6,884 nt of DNA, from positions 1 through 6,884 of the forward strand of contig JAGXHS010000134.1 in the NCBI GenBank assembly GCA_024636075.1, written 5' to 3'. This document shows, in pieces, positions 5,157 to 6,884 of this stretch. The DNA comes from Propionibacteriaceae bacterium (GTDB lineage Bacteria; Actinomycetota; Actinomycetes; Propionibacteriales; Propionibacteriaceae). The notes below the pieces were generated by a model. The model did not search any database and had not been told where the DNA came from. It worked only from the letters and a program-made list of their open reading frames with translations. The first letter of the stretch is position 1; each line of letters starts with the position of its first letter. A program made the translations under genes and the position numbers.

Positions 5157-6007
5157 GCCCGCTCGAGATTCCCAGCCCGTCATGGACCGGATTCAGTATC
5201 GGGCCACTGACCATCCACGCCTACGCACTCTGCATCCTGGCCGGGATCGCCATCGCCTGGACGATCGGCAAGCGACGGTTTATGGCGCGGGGTGGCAGCT
5301 CGGAGCAGTACGAGAACATCCTGGGTGTCGCAGTGCTCGCAGGCATCGTCGGCGCCCGGGTCTACCACGTCATCACCGACTACCAGCTGTATTTCGGCGA
5401 GGGTCGCAACCCTTGGCAGGCGCTGCAGATCTGGAACGGTGGTCTCGGAATCTGGGGTGCTGTCGCCGTCGGTGCGCTCGCGGTGTGGTTGATGGCGCGA
5501 CGCTACGGATTACCGTTCGCGCCGATTGCCGATGCGATCGCTCCGGGGCTGTTGATCGCGCAGGCCGTCGGCAGGATCGGCAACTGGTTCAACCAGGAGC
5601 TCTTCGGCGGGCCCACCACACTGCCGTGGGGGTTGAAGATCGACCTCGCGCACAGGCCGGACGGCTACCAACAGTTCGCCACCTTCCACCCCACCTTCCT
5701 CTATGAACTCATCTGGAACCTGCTCGCGGCCGGGGTGCTGCTCTCGGTGGAGCGTCGGCTAGGTTGGGGTCGGGGTAAGATCTTCGCCAGCTACGTGGTG
5801 CTGTACACCTTCGGCAGGTTCTTCATCGAGACCTTGCGTATCGATCCGGTGAACACTCCGGGCGGTTTCCGCGTCAACGAGTACACCTCTGTCATCGTGT
5901 TCATCGCAGCAGTAGCAACACTTGCCTGGTTGGTGCGCAACCGCCCGGGCACCGAAACACAGCCGTTGGCGCCGCCGACGGGGGACGCCGCGGTGTCCGG
6001 TGAGTGA
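5153..6007 (+). CDS. lgt: Phosphatidylglycerol-prolipoprotein diacylglyceryl transferase
   Basis: A 284-residue polytopic membrane enzyme that transfers diacylglycerol from phosphatidylglycerol to the lipobox cysteine of prolipoproteins, the first step of lipoprotein maturation. IHAYAL (21-26) is the conserved N-terminal element; hydrophobic segments lie near 18-38, 55-76, 95-114, 124-140, 183-198, 210-224 and 245-262, consistent with the seven-helix fold. The Lgt signature GRIGNWFNQE (140-149) contains the key Arg (R141), Asn (N144) and Glu (E149). A second conserved block, GRFFIETLR (221-229), lies near the end. In the loop corresponding to E. coli FHGGLIG this protein reads IWGAVAVG (100-107), with Trp in place of the E. 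coli H103; I recall the same in mycobacterial Lgt. ATG 5153 overlaps the preceding stop, with GGTGG at 5141-5145 as a modest ribosome-binding site. The polar tail after residue 263 is cytoplasmic by inference. Confidence 0.96.
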   Translation: MSPLEIPSPSWTGFSIGPLTIHAYALCILAGIAIAWTIGKRRFMARGGSSEQYENILGVAVLAGIVGARVYHVITDYQLYFGEGRNPWQALQIWNGGLGIWGAVAVGALAVWLMARRYGLPFAPIADAIAPGLLIAQAVGRIGNWFNQELFGGPTTLPWGLKIDLAHRPDGYQQFATFHPTFLYELIWNLLAAGVLLSVERRLGWGRGKIFASYVVLYTFGRFFIETLRIDPVNTPGGFRVNEYTSVIVFIAAVATLAWLVRNRPGTETQPLAPPTGDAAVSGE

Positions 6008-6020
6008 AAACTCACCGCAC
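5995..6020 (+). terminator. Hairpin over the lgt stop codon, possible U-less terminator
   Basis: CGGTGAGT (5998-6005) and ACTCACCG (6010-6017) form a perfect 8-bp stem closed by a GAAA tetraloop (6006-6009). After one C-C mismatch, GT 5995-5996 pairs with AC 6019-6020. The lgt stop TGA (6005-6007) lies in the top of the stem and loop. No T-run follows, so it is not a classical intrinsic terminator. It could be a U-less terminator of the kind proposed for actinobacteria, or a 3'-end stabiliser, closing the trp-sco-lgt unit before gltB. Confidence 0.45.
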
Positions 6021-6143
6021 CCGGTGCAGCAATGGCGCTAAGTTGTGGCGACTGCCCTGACCGCCGGCCAGCTGGCCAGCGCCGCAGCGACGTCGCCTGG
6101 TTCGATCAACCGATCGAGACCACCTGACATGAGGAGAGACAAC
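6008..6143 (+). promoter_or_regulatory. gltB upstream region with palindrome and leader hairpin
   Basis: This 136-base non-coding gap probably holds the gltB promoter. A TANNNT box (TAAGTT) lies at 6039-6044 but lacks a convincing -35, so the promoter call is weak. The heptamer GGCCAGC occurs twice, at 6066-6072 and 6074-6080, one base apart, making the perfect 12-bp palindrome GGCCAGCTGGCC (6066-6077). Further on, TGGTTCGATC (6098-6107) pairs with GATCGA (6112-6117) and ACCA (6119-6122) around an AACC loop, with G6118 bulged: a 10-bp stem ending nine bases before the gltB ribosome-binding site. The palindrome could be an operator and the hairpin a translational or transcript-stability element. 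I recognise no known riboswitch. Confidence 0.35.
6131..6136 (+). promoter_or_regulatory. Ribosome-binding site of gltB
   Basis: GAGGAG lies 7 bases before ATG 6144. A second in-frame ATG at 6150 would be 13 bases away, so ATG 6144 is preferred. Confidence 0.8.
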
Positions 6144-6884
6144 ATGTCGATGGAGATCTTCGGACACCATCCGAAGCAGGGCCTCTACGACCCGAGCTTC
6201 GAGCATGACGCCTGCGGAGTGGCCTTCGTCGCCAATCTCGACGGTGAAGCGAAGCATTCCATCGTCGCGCAGGGTCTCGAAGCACTGCGCAACCTGGACC
6301 ACCGTGGCGCCACCGGCGCGGACGTCGCTGCCGGTGACGGCGCCGGCATCCTGCTGCAGGTTCCGGACGCCTTCCTGCGTGCGGTGGTCGACGCCGATCT
6401 GCCGGAGGCCGGGCACTACGCGATCGGGTTGGCGCACCTGCCGACCGACGAGTCCCAGCGCGCCAAGACCAAGGAAGCCATCGCCGCGATCGCGTCCGAA
6501 GAGGGGCTGCGGGTCCTGACTTGGCGCGAGGTGCCCGTCGGCACCGACACGCTGAGCCCCATCTCGCTGTGTGTGATGCCTCATCTGGAGCAGTTGCTGG
6601 TCACAGCCGAGAACGGCTGTGGCGGGATCACGTTGGATCGGCTCAGCTACGTGCTGCGTCGCCGTGCGCTGAGCGAACAGCAGGTCTACTTCCAGTCATT
6701 GTCGGCGCGCACGTTGGTCTACAAGGGCATGTTGACCACCCAGCAGTTGGAGGAGGTCTTCCCCGAACTGCACGACGAGCGGATGGCCTCGGCGCTGTCG
6801 CTGGTGCATTCGCGTTTCTCCACGAACACCTTCCCGTCATGGGAGCTGGCGCACCCGAACCGGTTGATGGCGCACAACGGCGAG
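6144..6884 (+). CDS. gltB: Glutamate synthase large subunit, N-terminal part (cut by window end)
   Basis: The first 247 residues of the NADPH- or ferredoxin-type glutamate synthase alpha subunit, which uses glutamine-derived ammonia and 2-oxoglutarate to make two glutamates. Only the class-II (Ntn) glutamine amidotransferase domain is present. HDACGVAFVA (21-30) has the nucleophile C24, which would become N-terminal after removal of a 23-residue propeptide, as is known for this family. LRNLDHRGATGAD (48-60) and GDGAGILLQVP (64-74) follow, then VHSRFSTNTFPSWELAHPNR (221-240) and HNGE (244-247), which form the glutamine-binding pocket. The full protein is typically about 1,500 residues, so the FMN/2-oxoglutarate domain, Fe-S cluster and GXGXG domain lie beyond the window. 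Start ATG 6144 has GAGGAG upstream at good spacing. A gltD small-subunit gene would be expected downstream. Confidence 0.96.
   Translation, partial: MSMEIFGHHPKQGLYDPSFEHDACGVAFVANLDGEAKHSIVAQGLEALRNLDHRGATGADVAAGDGAGILLQVPDAFLRAVVDADLPEAGHYAIGLAHLPTDESQRAKTKEAIAAIASEEGLRVLTWREVPVGTDTLSPISLCVMPHLEQLLVTAENGCGGITLDRLSYVLRRRALSEQQVYFQSLSARTLVYKGMLTTQQLEEVFPELHDERMASALSLVHSRFSTNTFPSWELAHPNRLMAHNGE

Noticed and set aside
5065..5706. 213-codon plus-strand frame overlapping sco and lgt
   Set aside because: It is an out-of-frame shadow with Arg/Pro/His-rich sequence; both genes it overlaps have clear conserved motifs.
6017..6027. Short palindrome GCACCCGGTGC after lgt
   Set aside because: It can form only a 4-bp stem with a 3-base loop and shares bases with the stronger hairpin at 5995-6020.
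6012..6584. 190-codon minus-strand frame over the gltB start
   Set aside because: It overlaps the conserved amidotransferase domain of gltB, shows no family resemblance and has GC-driven composition.

Overview
This window reads as a high-GC (roughly 65% by eye) actinobacterial chromosome segment. It carries the tryptophan operon, followed by a copper-chaperone lipoprotein gene, the lipoprotein-modifying enzyme lgt, and the start of gltB. The actinobacterial assignment rests on four things: the order trpE - Trp-operon membrane protein - HGxxPAAW small protein - trpC - trpB - trpA - lgt, which resembles mycobacterial and Streptomyces trp clusters; the two small membrane proteins, which I know only from Actinomycetota; GTG/ATGA coupled starts; and strong G/C at third codon positions. 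A narrower placement (for example Propionibacteriales) is only a guess.

Layout. Bases 1-36 are not genomic: they match an Illumina Nextera transposase adapter, so the biological sequence starts at about base 37, inside trpE. Then come the C-terminal half of trpE (37-732), a four-helix Trp-operon membrane protein (749-1189), a 136-base gap holding a Trp-codon-rich short frame and small hairpins (1190-1325), an 82-residue HGxxPAAW membrane protein (1326-1574), trpC (1579-2400), trpB (2414-3688), trpA (3685-4533), a SCO1/SenC-type lipoprotein (4530-5156), lgt (5153-6007), a second 136-base gap with hairpins (6008-6143), and the first 247 codons of gltB (6144-6884, cut by the window edge). All genes are on the + strand.

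How the genes work together. TrpE (with a TrpG elsewhere) makes anthranilate from chorismate. TrpC makes indole-3-glycerol phosphate, and TrpA/TrpB convert it to indole and then L-tryptophan. trpD, trpG and trpF are not visible; in many actinobacteria the TrpF step is done by PriA of the histidine pathway. trpB-trpA-sco-lgt are joined by three successive 4-base stop/start overlaps, so they are probably co-transcribed and translationally coupled. The SCO1-like protein has a lipobox and sits directly before lgt, the enzyme that would lipidate it. gltB has its own leader and strong ribosome-binding site and probably forms a separate unit that makes glutamate from glutamine and 2-oxoglutarate.

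Most of the window is ordinary core metabolism and I see no clear undescribed system. The points most worth a second look are the adapter at the left end, the Trp-codon-rich leader-like segment before the HGxxPAAW-trpCBA block, the two uncharacterised membrane proteins embedded in the operon, and the insertion of a Tat-type SCO1 lipoprotein gene between trpA and lgt.
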